A stretch of 8,211 nucleotides of DNA from an uncultured Clostridia bacterium. GTDB lineage: Bacteria; Bacillota; Clostridia; Oscillospirales; Ruminococcaceae. The notes under the pieces were generated by a model. It was not told the DNA's origin, did no database searches, and was given only the letters and a program-made list of their open reading frames with translations. Location of the stretch: assembly GCA_947089135.1 (NCBI GenBank), contig CAMUJF010000036.1, positions 1 through 8,211 on the forward strand. The letters are read 5' to 3'. Shown piece after piece: positions 1-6,239 of the stretch (position 1 is the first letter of the stretch; every line of letters begins with the position of its first letter). Both the position numbers and the translations under genes were made by a program.

Positions 1-12
1 TGTTGTTTTTTG

Positions 13-48
13 TGTTTTGCTTGTCACTTTTTATTGTTTTGCTTGTCA
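13..48. repeat. 14-bp direct repeat, two copies with 22-bp period
   Basis: The 14-mer TGTTTTGCTTGTCA occurs exactly at 13-26 and again at 35-48, so the two copies are offset by 22 bp, about two helical turns. The surrounding sequence is very T-rich. The repeat lies beyond the metK terminator, so it probably belongs to the control region of whatever lies left of the window, for example tandem operator half sites, or it is low-complexity drift. I found no gene in 1-171. A perfect TATAAT is present at 85-90 on the + strand but has no convincing -35 box. Confidence 0.5.
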
Positions 49-164
49 AATCACATATATGCGGTTTTGTGCCGAGAGATTGTCTATAATTCAACGAGGG
101 ATTAGTATCATAGCTCGTCTTGCAGGAAAACATTTTGTCCGCTTTATATGGAATAAGAACTACA

Positions 165-209
165 TAACAACAAAACGGGACTCCGCCGCTTTACGGCAAG
201 AGTCCCGTT
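165..209 (-). terminator. Intrinsic terminator of metK
   Basis: On the minus strand a 10-bp stem (174-183 pairing with 200-209, arms AACGGGACTC and GAGTCCCGTT) encloses an inner GCCG/CGGC pairing and is followed by the T-rich run TTTTGTTGTT. It begins about 20 bases after the metK stop codon. The other strand has no U-rich tail, so the terminator should act only on leftward transcription. Confidence 0.92.
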
Positions 210-229
210 ACGTTTAAGTATATAGTTTA

Positions 230-1414
230 TTATTGCTGTACCGCTTTTTTCAGAGCTTCGGCGCGGTCAGTGCGCTCCCACGCAACTCCCAGTTCCTCGC
301 GTCCCATATGCCCGTAAGCGGCAAGCTTACGGTATTGAGGCTTGCGAAGCTCCAGAGCCTCGATTATAGCCGCGGGTCGGAGGTCGAAAACCTTGTCCAC
401 AGCCGCCGCGATAGCTTCGTCGGAAGCCTTGCCTGTGCCGAAAGTATCCACCATAATTGAAACAGGCTTTGCAACGCCGATAGCGTATGCAAGCTGTATT
501 TCGCACTTATCCGCAAGTCCCGCCGCAACAACGTTTTTGGCAACGTATCTTGCCGCGTAAGCCGCGCTGCGGTCAACCTTTGTGGGGTCTTTTCCGCTGA
601 ATGCTCCGCCGCCGTGACGGGCGTATCCGCCGTATGTATCAACGATGATCTTACGTCCCGTAAGACCGCTGTCGCCCTGAGGTCCGCCGATAACGAAACG
701 TCCCGTGGGATTTACAAAGTACTTTGTATCCTCCGCAAGCAGCTCTGCGGGAATAGTGGGCTTTATGACCTTATCAATGATGTCCTCGCGTATCTTTTCG
801 AGGGAGACTTCCGCCGCGTGCTGTGAGGATACAACCACAGTCTCGACCTTTACTGGCTTTCCGTCCTCATATTCAACTGTGACCTGAGTCTTTCCGTCGG
901 GACGGAGATAGGGCAGCACTCCGGTTTTGCGCACTTCGGTAAGCTTCTTTGCAAGCTTGTGAGCAAGAGCGATAGGCATAGGCATAAGCTCCGGAGTTTC
1001 GTTGCAGGCATAGCCGAACATCATTCCCTGGTCGCCCGCGCCCGTCATAAACTTGTCGGAACCCTCGCCTTCCTTATGTTCGAGAGCCTCGTCAACGCCC
1101 ATTGCGATATCGGTGGACTGCTCGTCTATGGACTGCATAACGGCGCAGGTATGACCGTCAAAGCCGTACTTTGCGCGGTCGTAACCGATGTCGATGATGA
1201 CCTGTCTTACTATCTTGGGAATGTCAACATAGCAGTTTGTGGAAATTTCTCCCATGCACATAGCCATACCCGTAGTAACGGCAGTCTCGCAGGCAACACG
1301 TCCCATAGGGTCTTTTTCAAGAATAGCGTCAAGTATCGCGTCGGATATCTGGTCGCAGATTTTGTCGGGGTGTCCCTCTGTAACGGACTCGGAGGTAAAC
1401 AGCATTCTGGACAT
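230..1414 (-). CDS. metK: S-adenosylmethionine synthetase (methionine adenosyltransferase)
   Basis: This cytosolic enzyme makes S-adenosylmethionine from methionine and ATP, releasing phosphate and pyrophosphate. The 394-residue product has the usual family length. Hallmarks are GHPDK at residues 14-18 near the N-terminus (ATP/metal site), the signature GAGDQGMMFGYA at 125-136, DSGLTGRKIIVDTYGG at 248-263, and the glycine-rich GGGAFSGKDP loop at 268-277. I start it at the ATG at 1414, which has AGGAAAGG 8 bases upstream; a GTG three codons earlier lies inside that binding site. The gene is monocistronic: promoter, SAM-I riboswitch and attenuator lie upstream and a strong terminator lies downstream. 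Its product is the riboswitch ligand, giving direct feedback. SAM is also the cofactor of QueE, encoded to the right. Confidence 0.98.
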   Translation of the reverse strand: MSRMLFTSESVTEGHPDKICDQISDAILDAILEKDPMGRVACETAVTTGMAMCMGEISTNCYVDIPKIVRQVIIDIGYDRAKYGFDGHTCAVMQSIDEQSTDIAMGVDEALEHKEGEGSDKFMTGAGDQGMMFGYACNETPELMPMPIALAHKLAKKLTEVRKTGVLPYLRPDGKTQVTVEYEDGKPVKVETVVVSSQHAAEVSLEKIREDIIDKVIKPTIPAELLAEDTKYFVNPTGRFVIGGPQGDSGLTGRKIIVDTYGGYARHGGGAFSGKDPTKVDRSAAYAARYVAKNVVAAGLADKCEIQLAYAIGVAKPVSIMVDTFGTGKASDEAIAAAVDKVFDLRPAAIIEALELRKPQYRKLAAYGHMGREELGVAWERTDRAEALKKAVQQ

Positions 1415-1481
1415 AAAAATCACCTTTCCTGATTAGATTAAATGCATGATAAGAGCAGCGGGGGCAAAAACGCATGATCCT

Positions 1482-1513
1482 AAAAACAGCGCCCGGGACT
1501 TATCCGAGCGCTG
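1482..1513 (-). terminator. Riboswitch-controlled intrinsic terminator (attenuator) of metK
   Basis: On the minus strand CAGCGCTCGG (1504-1513) pairs over 10 bp, with one G-U, with CCGGGCGCTG (1487-1496), and is followed directly by TTTTT (1482-1486). It sits between the SAM-I aptamer and the metK start. Its left arm and loop can also pair with the 3' strand of aptamer helix P4 (1542-1550 with 1500-1508, 8 of 9 positions), which would be a mutually exclusive antiterminator. Confidence 0.9.
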
Positions 1514-1533
1514 CGAAATTTTCATTAAAAATT

Positions 1534-1637
1534 CCTCATCTCTCGGAAAATTCCGCAGGATTTAGCACCTTTCTCACATTTCTGTAATTAGGTTGCCGGG
1601 CTTCACAGGACCAGTTCCTCAGCCGCTCTTGATAAGG
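1534..1637 (-). ncRNA. SAM-I (S-box) riboswitch aptamer
   Basis: Read on the minus strand, the segment carries the S-box conserved strings: CTTATCAAGAG at the 5' end, GTGAAGCCCGGCAACC in the middle and GGTGCTAAATCCTGC near the 3' end. Helices can be traced. P1 is 1631-1637 with 1534-1540. The P2 base is 1621-1624 with 1599-1602, with the GA-rich kink-turn region and an AGGA/TCCT upper helix. P3 is 1590-1593 with 1567-1570, and P4 is 1551-1555 with 1544-1548. SAM binding stabilises P1 and, in this family, favours the downstream terminator, lowering metK expression when SAM is plentiful. Confidence 0.97.
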
Positions 1638-1658
1638 CATATATTTTATTGTATTTTC

Positions 1659-1687
1659 AGTATACCATTGTTTTTTTATTTTGTCAA
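1659..1687 (-). promoter_or_regulatory. Housekeeping sigma-factor promoter of metK
   Basis: On the minus strand a perfect -35 TTGACA (1682-1687) and a -10 TATACT (1659-1664) are separated by exactly 17 bp. The expected transcript start, near 1650, lies about a dozen bases before the riboswitch P1 helix. Confidence 0.88.
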
Positions 1688-1777
1688 CAGATTTTTACAA
1701 ATTTCAGATAATAATTTGCGGCGCGGCAGACTGATTGGCAGAAAGGCGCGTCCGTAAAAATAAATTGATAAAAACTA

Positions 1778-1806
1778 TTGGCAAATCCGACAGAATATGA
1801 TATACT
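1778..1806 (+). promoter_or_regulatory. Housekeeping sigma-factor promoter of fhs
   Basis: A -35 TTGGCA (1778-1783) and -10 TATACT (1801-1806) are separated by 17 bp, and the ATG of fhs follows 46 bp after the -10. The -35 coincides with the TTG that opens the longest reading frame, so translation cannot begin there on this transcript. It diverges from the metK promoter, with roughly 90 bp between the two -35 boxes. Confidence 0.8.
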
Positions 1807-1852
1807 GTATTTATTAACTTTATTTATTATCTTTTTCGGGGGGAATTATTTC

Positions 1853-3532
1853 ATGTTAACTGATATTGAGATCGCTCAGCAGGCAAAAATGCTTAAAATA
1901 GGCAGGATAGCAGAAAATCTCGGCATTTCGGAGGACGACATCGAACCTTACGGTCACTATAAGGCCAAGCTTTCGGAGGAGCTTTACACCAAAACCGCTT
2001 CAAATCCCGACGGCAAGCTGATACTCGTTACCGCCATTAACCCGACCCCTGCCGGCGAGGGCAAGACCACTATGTCGGTAGGTCTTGCGGAAGCAATGGC
2101 TAAGATCGGTAAAAATGCAGTGCTGGCTCTCCGCGAACCGTCCCTCGGTCCCGTTTTTGGCATTAAGGGCGGAGCGGCAGGCGGCGGCTATGCGCAGGTA
2201 GTCCCCATGGAGGACATCAACCTCCACTTTACAGGCGATATGCACGCTATCACCGCGGCAAACAATCTCCTTTGCGCGCTGCTTGACAACCATATGCAGC
2301 AGGGCAACGCTCTCGGCATAGACCAGCGCAGGATCATGATAGACCGCTGCCTCGATATGAACGACCGCGCCCTCAGGAATGTAATTGTGGGTCTTGGCGG
2401 AAAGGTCAACGGCGTTCCCCGTCAGGACGGTTTCAGGATCACGGTAGCCTCCGAGGTAATGGCTATACTGTGCCTTGCCTCTGACCTGACCGACCTGAAA
2501 GAACGTCTCGGACGTATCCTCGTTGCCTATACCTATGACGGAAATCCCGTCTATGCCCGCGATCTTGGTGCACACGGAGCGATGACCGCGCTTTTGAAAG
2601 ACGCTCTTAAGCCCAATCTTGTTCAGACTTTGGAAAATACTCCCGCGATAATGCACGGAGGTCCTTTTGCCAATATCGCTCACGGCTGTAACTCCGTAAG
2701 AGCTACAAAGCTTGCTCTTAAGCTGGGCGACTACTGCATTACCGAAGCAGGCTTCGGAGCCGATCTGGGCGCGGAAAAATTCTTTGACATCAAGTGCCGC
2801 TTTGCGGGACTGAAGCCCTCATGTACGGTTCTGGTGGCAACGATACGCGCCTTGAAGTACAACGGAGGCGTTCCCAAGGCGGAGCTTACGACCGAGAATG
2901 TTGAGGCGCTTAAAAAGGGTATCGTAAACCTTAAAACACACATTGAGAATATTCACAAGTTCGGAGTACCCGTAGTTGTAGCGATAAACCGTTTCTATAC
3001 CGATACGGAAGCAGAAATAAAGGTAATAAAGGATTTCTGCGCGGAAATGGGCGTTGAAGTTTCCCTTGCGGAGGTTTTCGCCAAGGGCGGCGAGGGCGGT
3101 ACAGACCTTGCGGAAAAGGTCTGCGCGACTATTGAGAAATGCGAAGGCTGTCAGACAAACTTCAAGCCGCTGTACGACGAAAAGCTTCCAATTAAGGAAA
3201 AAATCGGCATAATTGCGAAAGAAATATACCGCGCCGACGGAGTAAACTTCACGGCGCAGGCTGAAAAGGCTATCAAGGAAATAGAGGGACTGGGCTTCGG
3301 CGAGACTCCCGTGTGCGTGGCAAAGACGCAGTATTCACTTTCCGACGACCCTGCCAAGCTGGGCAAGCCCGAAAACTTTGTGATAACGGTACGCGACGTA
3401 AAGCTTTCCGCAGGCGCGGGATTCGTAGTTCCTCTGACAGGAGATATCATGGTAATGCCGGGACTTCCAAAGGCTCCCGCGGCGTTGAAGATAGACTGTG
3501 ATAACGACGGAAATATTTCGGGACTTTTCTGA
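1853..3532 (+). CDS. fhs: Formate-tetrahydrofolate ligase (10-formyl-THF synthetase)
   Basis: The enzyme condenses formate, ATP and tetrahydrofolate to 10-formyl-tetrahydrofolate. It is the entry step of formate into the folate one-carbon pool and a core enzyme of anaerobic Clostridia. The product is 559 residues, the standard family length, with the ATP-binding loop TPAGEGKTT at 65-73 and the signature GGPFANIAHG at 269-278; the whole chain is recognisable to the end. I start it at the ATG at 1853, preceded by a GGGGGG stretch; the frame is open back to 1778 but that extension overlaps the promoter and encodes a non-family hydrophobic stretch. The stop is only about 14 bases before the first stem of the queD leader, and no separate terminator lies between, so readthrough into the leader is possible. 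Confidence 0.97.
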   Translation: MLTDIEIAQQAKMLKIGRIAENLGISEDDIEPYGHYKAKLSEELYTKTASNPDGKLILVTAINPTPAGEGKTTMSVGLAEAMAKIGKNAVLALREPSLGPVFGIKGGAAGGGYAQVVPMEDINLHFTGDMHAITAANNLLCALLDNHMQQGNALGIDQRRIMIDRCLDMNDRALRNVIVGLGGKVNGVPRQDGFRITVASEVMAILCLASDLTDLKERLGRILVAYTYDGNPVYARDLGAHGAMTALLKDALKPNLVQTLENTPAIMHGGPFANIAHGCNSVRATKLALKLGDYCITEAGFGADLGAEKFFDIKCRFAGLKPSCTVLVATIRALKYNGGVPKAELTTENVEALKKGIVNLKTHIENIHKFGVPVVVAINRFYTDTEAEIKVIKDFCAEMGVEVSLAEVFAKGGEGGTDLAEKVCATIEKCEGCQTNFKPLYDEKLPIKEKIGIIAKEIYRADGVNFTAQAEKAIKEIEGLGFGETPVCVAKTQYSLSDDPAKLGKPENFVITVRDVKLSAGAGFVVPLTGDIMVMPGLPKAPAALKIDCDNDGNISGLF

Positions 3533-3545
3533 TAAAAATTAATAA

Positions 3546-3610
3546 ACGCAGTTCATTTGTACCTTCCTGCGTGTCATGCTTACCAAGGTATGACAAATCA
3601 AAACCTGGAC
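3546..3610 (+). promoter_or_regulatory. Candidate preQ1-type riboswitch aptamer in the queD leader
   Basis: ACGCAG (3546-3551) pairs perfectly with CTGCGT (3567-3572). The enclosed loop holds ATTTGT (3555-3560), complementary to ACAAAT (3593-3598) further on, making an H-type pseudoknot. A hairpin with GTCAT/ATGAC (3573-3577 with 3590-3594) is inserted between the two. A-rich sequence AAATCAAAA follows. This is the topology known for preQ1-II and preQ1-III aptamers, and the downstream genes make preQ0, the precursor of preQ1. The class assignment is inference from topology and context, not from a covariance match. The 3' boundary is uncertain. Confidence 0.6.
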
Positions 3611-3624
3611 TACATCATGCTTTC

Positions 3625-3656
3625 AAGGGTGCAGTCTGACTGCGCCCTTTTGTTTT
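3625..3656 (+). terminator. Intrinsic terminator (attenuator) in the queD leader
   Basis: AAGGGTGCAGT (3625-3635) pairs over 11 bp, with one G-U, with ACTGCGCCCTT (3639-3649) around a 3-base loop, followed by TTTTGTTTT. It ends directly before the queD ribosome binding site GGAGGAG (3657-3663). A terminator in front of a gene, behind a structured leader, is the arrangement of a transcription attenuator. It could also end unattenuated transcripts coming from fhs. Confidence 0.85.
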
Positions 3657-3668
3657 GGAGGAGTTTTT

Positions 3669-4088
3669 ATGTACATTCTTAAAGCCGAAGCCGCCTTTGA
3701 CAGCGCGCATTTTTTAAGCGGCTACAAGGGCAAATGCGCAAATCTTCACGGACACAGATGGGTAATTTCCGCAGAGATAGCCGAGAGAGAATTAATGGCT
3801 GAAGGACAGTGCCGCGGAATGGTTGTTGACTTCGGGGAAATAAAGCGTGACTTGAAAAATCTTGCTGACGAGTTTGACCACGCTTTTATTTATGAAAAGG
3901 ACACGCTGAAAAGCGTTACGGTCGCTGCGCTGAAAGAGGAAAATTTTCGTTTGATAGAGGTTGATTTCCGTCCCACGGCGGAAAATTTTGCGGAGTATTT
4001 TTATAACCGTCTTTCTCAATTGGGGTATAACGTCAACAGCGTTACGGTTTACGAAACGCCCAATAATTCAGCCACATTTGTGGATTAG
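3669..4088 (+). CDS. queD: 6-carboxy-5,6,7,8-tetrahydropterin synthase
   Basis: QueD converts 7,8-dihydroneopterin triphosphate to 6-carboxy-tetrahydropterin, the second step from GTP to queuosine. The 139-residue protein is a compact member of the PTPS/QueD T-fold family. Zinc ligands are His14 (FDSAH), His27 and His29 in CANLHGH, with catalytic Cys23 in the same motif. Asp70-His71 (EFDHAF) match the conserved catalytic pair, and Glu129 in YETPNN matches the pterin-anchoring glutamate. The ATG at 3669 has an ideal GGAGGAG site 5 bases upstream. It is the first gene of the queuosine cluster, directly under the leader attenuator, and queE follows after 48 bp. A pyruvoyltetrahydropterin synthase role is less likely given queE and queC nearby. 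Confidence 0.95.
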   Translation: MYILKAEAAFDSAHFLSGYKGKCANLHGHRWVISAEIAERELMAEGQCRGMVVDFGEIKRDLKNLADEFDHAFIYEKDTLKSVTVAALKEENFRLIEVDFRPTAENFAEYFYNRLSQLGYNVNSVTVYETPNNSATFVD

Positions 4089-4090
4089 GC

Positions 4091-4109
4091 GGGACGGGAA
4101 ACCCGTCCC
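4091..4109. repeat. Perfect 8-bp hairpin between queD and queE
   Basis: GGGACGGG (4091-4098) and CCCGTCCC (4102-4109) form a perfect 8-bp stem with an AAA loop, three bases after the queD stop. There is no U-run behind it, so it is not a normal terminator. It could slow 3' decay of an upstream mRNA segment or be one copy of a dispersed palindromic repeat. The queE ribosome binding site is downstream and outside the stem. Confidence 0.75.
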
Positions 4110-4136
4110 CTGCAATTTGAAAAACGGAGGATTTTT

Positions 4137-4802
4137 ATGCATACATACAACGTTGCGGAAAAATTTGTCAGCATTAACGGCGAGGGCAGACGGGCGGGTC
4201 AGACGGCGGTTTTCATACGCTTCAAGGGCTGCAATCTGGACTGCTCCTACTGCGACACAAAATGGGCGAACCGTGAGGACTGTCCCTGCGAAAGCCTTAC
4301 GGCGCGGGAAATTCTGGAGTACGTCCTTGCAAGCGGGATAAAAAACGTCACCCTCACAGGGGGCGAGCCGCTTTTGCAGGAGAACGTCCGCGAGCTTATC
4401 GACCTGCTGGGGGAAAATTCTCTCTCCGTGGAGATAGAGACAAACGGTTCGGTGGATATTTCTGAGTACCGAGACGACGAGTACCGTCCAACGTTTACGC
4501 TGGACTACAAGCTGCCTTCAAGCGGTATGGAAAACCGTATGCTTACGGAAAATTACAAATACCTGCAAGAGAAAGACACGTTGAAATTTGTGAGCGGCAG
4601 CCGTGCCGATCTGGAACGCGCTCTTGAAATAATTCGGGAGTACAGTCTGGCGGAGAAATGCGCGGTTTATATCAGTCCCGTTTTCGGCAAAATAGATCCC
4701 GCGGAAATTGTGGAATTTATGATACAAAATAAATTGAACGGTGTCAATTTGCAATTGCAGTTACACAAATTTATTTGGGAACCGAACGCAAGAGGAGTGT
4801 AG
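4137..4802 (+). CDS. queE: 7-carboxy-7-deazaguanine synthase (radical SAM)
   Basis: QueE is a radical S-adenosylmethionine enzyme that contracts the ring of 6-carboxy-tetrahydropterin to 7-carboxy-7-deazaguanine. The 221-residue chain begins with the family N-terminus carrying INGEG (13-17). Next comes the iron-sulfur cluster motif CNLDCSYC at residues 32-39 (Cys32, Cys36, Cys39, a CX3CX2C spacing), then the glycine-rich SAM-contact motif TGGEP at 74-78. The ATG at 4137 is preceded by ACGGAGG. It lies between queD and folE in the same orientation and uses the QueD product. The C-terminal part ends normally, with a TAG stop two bases before a degenerate heptamer repeat. Confidence 0.96.
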   Translation: MHTYNVAEKFVSINGEGRRAGQTAVFIRFKGCNLDCSYCDTKWANREDCPCESLTAREILEYVLASGIKNVTLTGGEPLLQENVRELIDLLGENSLSVEIETNGSVDISEYRDDEYRPTFTLDYKLPSSGMENRMLTENYKYLQEKDTLKFVSGSRADLERALEIIREYSLAEKCAVYISPVFGKIDPAEIVEFMIQNKLNGVNLQLQLHKFIWEPNARGV

Positions 4803-4803
4803 G

Positions 4804-4829
4804 CAGTTGACAATATACAGTCAATAGTT
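4804..4829. repeat. Degenerate heptamer repeat, copy A (after queE)
   Basis: The sequence can be cut into 7-base units CAGTTGA, CAATATA, CAGTCAA and TAGTTTT. A related copy starts inside the queC stop codon (7293-7318). The two 26-base copies match at 21 positions by eye. It fills the queE-folE gap just before the folE ribosome binding site. Confidence 0.55.
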
Positions 4830-4848
4830 TTTGGAGGTTTGTTTGAAA

Positions 4849-5433
4849 ATGGATAAAATAAATTACGCCAAAATAGAGGAACATATCCGTGGAATCTTGG
4901 AGGCTCTCGGCGACGACCCCGACCGTGAGGGACTGCGTGAGACCCCTGCCCGCGTGGCGAAAATGTACGGCGAGGTCTTTGAGGGAATGAACTACACCAA
5001 CGCCGAAATTGCGGAGATGTTCAGCAAATCCTTTGAGACGGGGTACACCGAAAACGACATTGTTATCGTGCGTGATATCGAGGTTTTTTCCTACTGCGAA
5101 CATCACCTTGCGCTGATGTACGACATGAAAGTTACTGTGGCGTACATTCCCAAGGGACGGGTTTTGGGACTTTCCAAAATAGCACGTATCGCCGATATGG
5201 CGGCAAAGCGTCTCCAATTGCAGGAGCGTCTTGGCGCGGACATTGCTGAAATACTAACGCTTGCAAGCGGCTCGGAGGACGTGGCTGTTTTCATTGAAGC
5301 AAACCACAGCTGCATGACCGCGCGGGGGATAAAAAAGCCCTCCGCAAAAACCTCAACGGTGACTCTTAGGGGACGGTTCAATACCGATACGGCGTTACAG
5401 AATAGGTTGTTTTTGCAGGTGAATACAAAGTGA
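4849..5433 (+). CDS. folE: GTP cyclohydrolase I
   Basis: FolE opens GTP to 7,8-dihydroneopterin triphosphate with loss of formate, the first step shared by folate and queuosine synthesis. The 194-residue product has the zinc site Cys83 and His86 in FSYCEHHL (80-87) plus Cys155 in SCMTARG (154-160), and the substrate loop PKGRVLGLSKIARI at 101-114. These are the type I (FolE, zinc) hallmarks. I start it at the ATG at 4849 behind GGAGG (4833-4837); a TTG six codons earlier overlaps that site. Its place between queE and the ATPase suggests that it supplies QueD in the same operon. The stop overlaps the next gene by 4 bases (GTGA), indicating translational coupling. Confidence 0.96.
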   Translation: MDKINYAKIEEHIRGILEALGDDPDREGLRETPARVAKMYGEVFEGMNYTNAEIAEMFSKSFETGYTENDIVIVRDIEVFSYCEHHLALMYDMKVTVAYIPKGRVLGLSKIARIADMAAKRLQLQERLGADIAEILTLASGSEDVAVFIEANHSCMTARGIKKPSAKTSTVTLRGRFNTDTALQNRLFLQVNTK

Positions 5434-6191
5434 CAAGACGGTATGTTGGCGAAATAATCATGAAAAGACCTGTCGATAAAAAATCCTATCTGGCAGAACT
5501 TCCCGCTGTCAAGTTCTTAGAGGAAAAAGGCTCTCTTGCCATTGATTCGGACGTGACTTTTTTCGTGGGAGAAAACGGTACGGGAAAGTCTACTCTTATC
5601 GAAGCAATAGCGGTCGCGTGCGGTTTCAACCCCGAGGGCGGGACGAAAAATTTCAGCTTTTCCACATCGGGGGACGGCGAAAGCTTTCACTCCGAGCTGT
5701 GGAAGCATATTGCAATTTCAAAAAGCAGATACCCCAAGGACGGCTTTTTTCTTCGTGCGGAAAGCTTTTTCAACACGGCTACTTATATTGATGAATTGGA
5801 TAAGCTTCCTGCGGCAAGTCCGAAAATTATCGGCGGCTACGGCGGGAAATCCCTGCATAAACAGTCCCATGGAGAGAGTTTTCTTGCCCTTGTTCAAAAC
5901 CGTTTTCACGGCAGCGGTCTCTACATTCTGGACGAACCCGAAGCCGCGCTGTCCCCAATGCGGCTGATGACCCTTATCGCGGAAATGAACAGGCTGGTAA
6001 AGCAGGATTCCCAGTTTATCATAGCGACCCATTCTCCGATATTGCTTGCGTTTCCCGGAGCGGAGGTTTTACAGCTTTCCGAAATCGGCATAGAGCGGGT
6101 CGGCTATAGAGATACGGAGCATTATCGGGTAACGCGGAGATTTATTGAAAATCCCGAAAAGATGATGAAATATCTTACCGAGGAAGATTAG
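5430..6191 (+). CDS. Stand-alone AAA/ABC-type ATPase (predicted ATPase, COG3910-like)
   Basis: This 253-residue soluble protein has the complete core of an SMC/ABC-like nucleotide-binding domain. It has Walker A GENGTGKST at 47-55, a degenerate signature SHGES at 146-150, Walker B LYILDEPEAALS at 164-175, and a switch histidine in ATHSP (His201). The stretch GFNPEGGTKNFSFST (65-79) and PKDGFFLRAESFFN (102-115) resemble the family of small predicted ATPases that occur alone in many bacteria; its function is not established to my knowledge. No membrane segment is visible, so it is not a transporter subunit by itself. I use the GTG at 5430 because AGGTGA lies upstream, it overlaps the folE stop in GTGA, and the residues before the internal Met11 look like the family start (YxxEI..KR). 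Its link to queuosine metabolism is positional only. Confidence 0.85.
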   Translation: MTRRYVGEIIMKRPVDKKSYLAELPAVKFLEEKGSLAIDSDVTFFVGENGTGKSTLIEAIAVACGFNPEGGTKNFSFSTSGDGESFHSELWKHIAISKSRYPKDGFFLRAESFFNTATYIDELDKLPAASPKIIGGYGGKSLHKQSHGESFLALVQNRFHGSGLYILDEPEAALSPMRLMTLIAEMNRLVKQDSQFIIATHSPILLAFPGAEVLQLSEIGIERVGYRDTEHYRVTRRFIENPEKMMKYLTEED

Positions 6192-6239
6192 GACGTTCCG
6201 TTTTTGAACGGTGATTGGATAAATATATGGAGGAAATTT

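Noticed and set aside
959..1432. Open frame of 157 codons antisense to metK
   Set aside because: It lies wholly within metK and its control region and is explained by codon bias of the real gene.
1778..1852. N-terminal extension of fhs by 25 residues, with a hydrophobic segment resembling a signal or membrane anchor
   Set aside because: The extension begins at a TTG that is the -35 box and overlaps the -10; the family starts at the ATG at 1853, giving the normal length.
2000..2683. Long open frame (227 codons) antisense to fhs
   Set aside because: It is a shadow of the fhs coding frame, has no family resemblance and no ribosome binding site.
4091..4109. Terminator between queD and queE
   Set aside because: The hairpin is perfect but is followed by CTGCAATTTG, with no U-run, and the next pathway gene follows at once.
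4807..4830. TTGACA at 4807-4812 as the -35 of an internal folE promoter
   Set aside because: No -10-like hexamer lies 16-18 bp downstream; the TTGACA is part of the heptamer repeat and recurs at 7296-7301.
5430..6191. ABC transporter ATP-binding subunit
   Set aside because: The signature motif is degenerate, no membrane partner is present, and the sequence resembles soluble SMC-like predicted ATPases.
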